DNA of 64,000 nucleotides, taken from positions 434,001 through 498,000 of the forward strand of contig LSRY02000033.1 of assembly GCA_001643675.2 (NCBI GenBank), in the 5' to 3' direction. This document shows, piece after piece, positions 62,553-64,000 of this stretch. The notes under the pieces were generated by a model, which had not been told where the DNA came from, ran no database searches, and worked only from the letters and a program-made list of their open reading frames with translations. Each line of letters begins with the position of its first letter. Within the stretch, counting starts at the first letter, position 1. Source of the DNA: Monocercomonoides exilis. Taxonomy: Eukaryota > Preaxostyla > Oxymonadida > Polymastigidae. The position numbers were made by a program, and so were the translations under genes.

Positions 62553-64000
62553 TCATTTCCTTTGCTGCTCTTTTTTTGCCCCCTTGAAATTGAGCACCAT
62601 CAAAATAACCAAAAAAATGCTTGCCACAGCAAACGCAGCAGCCAGTGATACAGTCGCTGCGATAAGAGGAGTGTTATTCCCACTCACATTCATTCCACAA
62701 ACCTCGTTGAACCAGTGCGAGTCATCTGGCTGATTCAGAAGATCTTTCCACGGAGATATAAAAGTCTGAAAATGGTGAAGAAAAAAAAAATATCCGGTTT
62801 TGAGAAAAAGAAAAAGAAAAATGAAAGATAAAAGAAAAGAAGAGAAAGATAAAAAAAGAATGAACTGATGAACTTTGCAAAAACGAGTATTGTTCACACT
62901 TCAAAAGGACAGAATTCCTCATTGCTTGGACAATGGTTCGGGACAAATGAAGTCAGATTCAGCCTTTTTGGATCATTGTCAATGTTGAAGTCAGTTCTAA
63001 TTCTGACGAACACATTCGAAGCAGCCGACTTAGAAACAGAGCTATTTTCACGAGGATTATAAATATCTCTTTCTCTTTCTCTTTCTCTGTCTCTCCCTCT
63101 TTCTCTTTCATCTGCAGAGTCGCGATGATGTACCTGTTCTCTTTCATTATTAATGTGAAGCTCGAATGCAGCAATAGCACCATAAGACGGGTTTTGAGCC
63201 ATCTCTAAGCCGAGGCAGCCAATCAGAAAGCGCAGAGAGGAGTCGTGGCAGGCAAAATGAGACAGAAGCATGTGGGAGTCTGGTGGATTTCGTGACTCAG
63301 ACGAAATGACTTCTTTCATTTCCTTTATTAACTTTACAAACAATCAAACATAAAAACATACAATAGGCAAAAAACAAGACAAAAAACCAAAAAATAATAA
63401 AGTTAAAAGAAAATTAAACTCTTTCAAAAGAAATCATAATTAAATGAACCTTAGCCATAAAATATCCAGATGATGCTTCACAATAATTTCTATTACCAAT
63501 TGGTGTGTAGAGGGAGGTTACTAATGATTATGTAAACAAGAGAAAGCAAAACACCATTCATTAGATGATAATGAAAAATACATTTTAACATAATTTCAGA
63601 GAGAGAGAGAAAAAAGCAGAACATAAAAATTTATCGTTGAAATAAATATCGCAAACATCCATTGTAAAGAGATGTAAATTCTCTTAAATCATCTTCAGTC
63701 ATTCCTTTTGGAAGAGGCAAACTTTTATCACAAAATCGCAAACACATGTAATAATAAAAGAATTATAAAAGATAGTAATAAAAAACATCATCAAAAATAC
63801 TTGTGGAATCGTTGATATCTAACAGCATCCACCAATTCTGCTATTTGGTATCCCTCTGCCTTCAATCCAGTTAACTTGAACAATTTTTCTATCGTCTCTT
63901 TGTTTTTTTTCATGAAATTTTCAAGGATGCTGGACTCCTGAATCTTGTAAATTTCATCTAACGCTCTTCGACTATCAAAAATAATTCCAAAACATGAAGG
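62553..64000 (-). CDS. membrane-anchored histidine acid phosphatase (5' partial)
   Basis: Exons in transcript order: 64000-63801 (enters from the right edge), 63721-63657, 63520-63450, 63331-62900 and 62765-62553, in phase, 326 residues visible. The N-terminal half with the RHGxRxP catalytic motif is beyond the window. Seen here are RFHNLPLPKGMTEDDLREF and the C-terminal proton-donor motif as HFACHDSSLRFLIGCLG (the HD of the family). A conserved late Cys pair region (CPSNEEFCPFEV) and SPWKDLLNQPDDSHWFNEVC follow. A single membrane helix (AATVSLAAAFAVASIFLVIL) and the short basic tail KGAKKEQQRK anchor it. Such enzymes hydrolyse phosphomonoesters at the cell surface, lysosome or endosome. An Arg/Glu/Asp repeat (ERERGRDRERERERD) encoded by a CT microsatellite is inserted in the ectodomain. 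Confidence 0.85.
63062..63110. repeat. CTTTCT microsatellite inside coding exon
   Basis: CTCTTTCTCTTT-type units on the plus strand encode the RERERERD insertion of the acid phosphatase on the minus strand. The same repeat class fills introns elsewhere in this window. Confidence 0.85.

Noticed and set aside
1-64000. CRISPR arrays, bacterial operons, integrated prokaryotic elements
   Set aside because: No spacer-repeat arrays or Shine-Dalgarno-led gene strings. The genes are eukaryotic and spliced, and the repeats present are microsatellites, palindromes and one tandem coding repeat.

Overview
This is a nuclear genomic window from a flagellated, intron-containing unicellular eukaryote. It has spliceosomal introns, histone H2B, importin-alpha, F-box, UBX, RAD23 and RBR ubiquitin genes, and a CCDC39 orthologue of the axonemal 96-nm ruler. 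Intergenic DNA is very AT-rich. TAA, TAG and TGA all terminate recognisable genes, so the standard code applies. The giant Cys-motif beta-helix surface protein, frequent Ser-rich low complexity and a metamonad-like feel suggest a Preaxostyla (oxymonad/trimastigid) or similar protist. That placement is inference from family knowledge, not proof.

Layout. 1-11288: 3' part of a giant type I membrane beta-helix protein carrying an exact 1,014-bp tandem repeat. 12254-15837: CCDC39-like axonemal protein. 15838-19360: gene-poor DNA with a perfect 360-bp-armed palindrome and decayed coding fragments. 19361-22071 (-): F-box protein with multiple membrane helices. 22264-27336 (+): very long acidic/Ser-rich coiled-coil protein. 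28027-31839 (-): divergent importin-alpha. 31990-32445 (+): LC8 dynein light chain. 32773-34992 (+): UBL-UAS-UBX protein. 36202-37593 (-): hexokinase. 37594-43240: AT-rich DNA with a 167-bp-armed palindrome, a probable pseudogene and a TA-flanked inverted-repeat element. 43241-44179 (-): DHHC palmitoyltransferase. 44417-44788 (-): histone H2B. 44945-48253 (+): 12-exon coiled-coil protein. 48627-49952 (+): PAP2 lipid phosphatase. 50396-51913 (+): RAD23. 51914-54856: no gene seen. 54857-58002 (-): PPP-family phosphatase. 58359-60761 (+): RNF216-like RBR ubiquitin ligase. 62553-64000 (-): histidine acid phosphatase, cut by the right edge.

Exon models were built by hand from GT-AG borders with continuous reading phase. 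Donors mostly read GT-N-T-G (gtgtg, gtttg, gtatg). In spliced genes the introns cluster 5', and the last exon is long, intronless and usually GC-richer. Four gene pairs are head to head over 150-356 bp. An AAGATAA/TTATCTT word recurs upstream of several starts.

Themes that link the genes are flagellar structure (CCDC39, LC8, perhaps the coiled-coil proteins), ubiquitin handling (F-box, UBX, RAD23, RBR) and membrane/surface biology (beta-helix protein, DHHC enzyme, PAP2, acid phosphatase). No operon-like organisation is implied.
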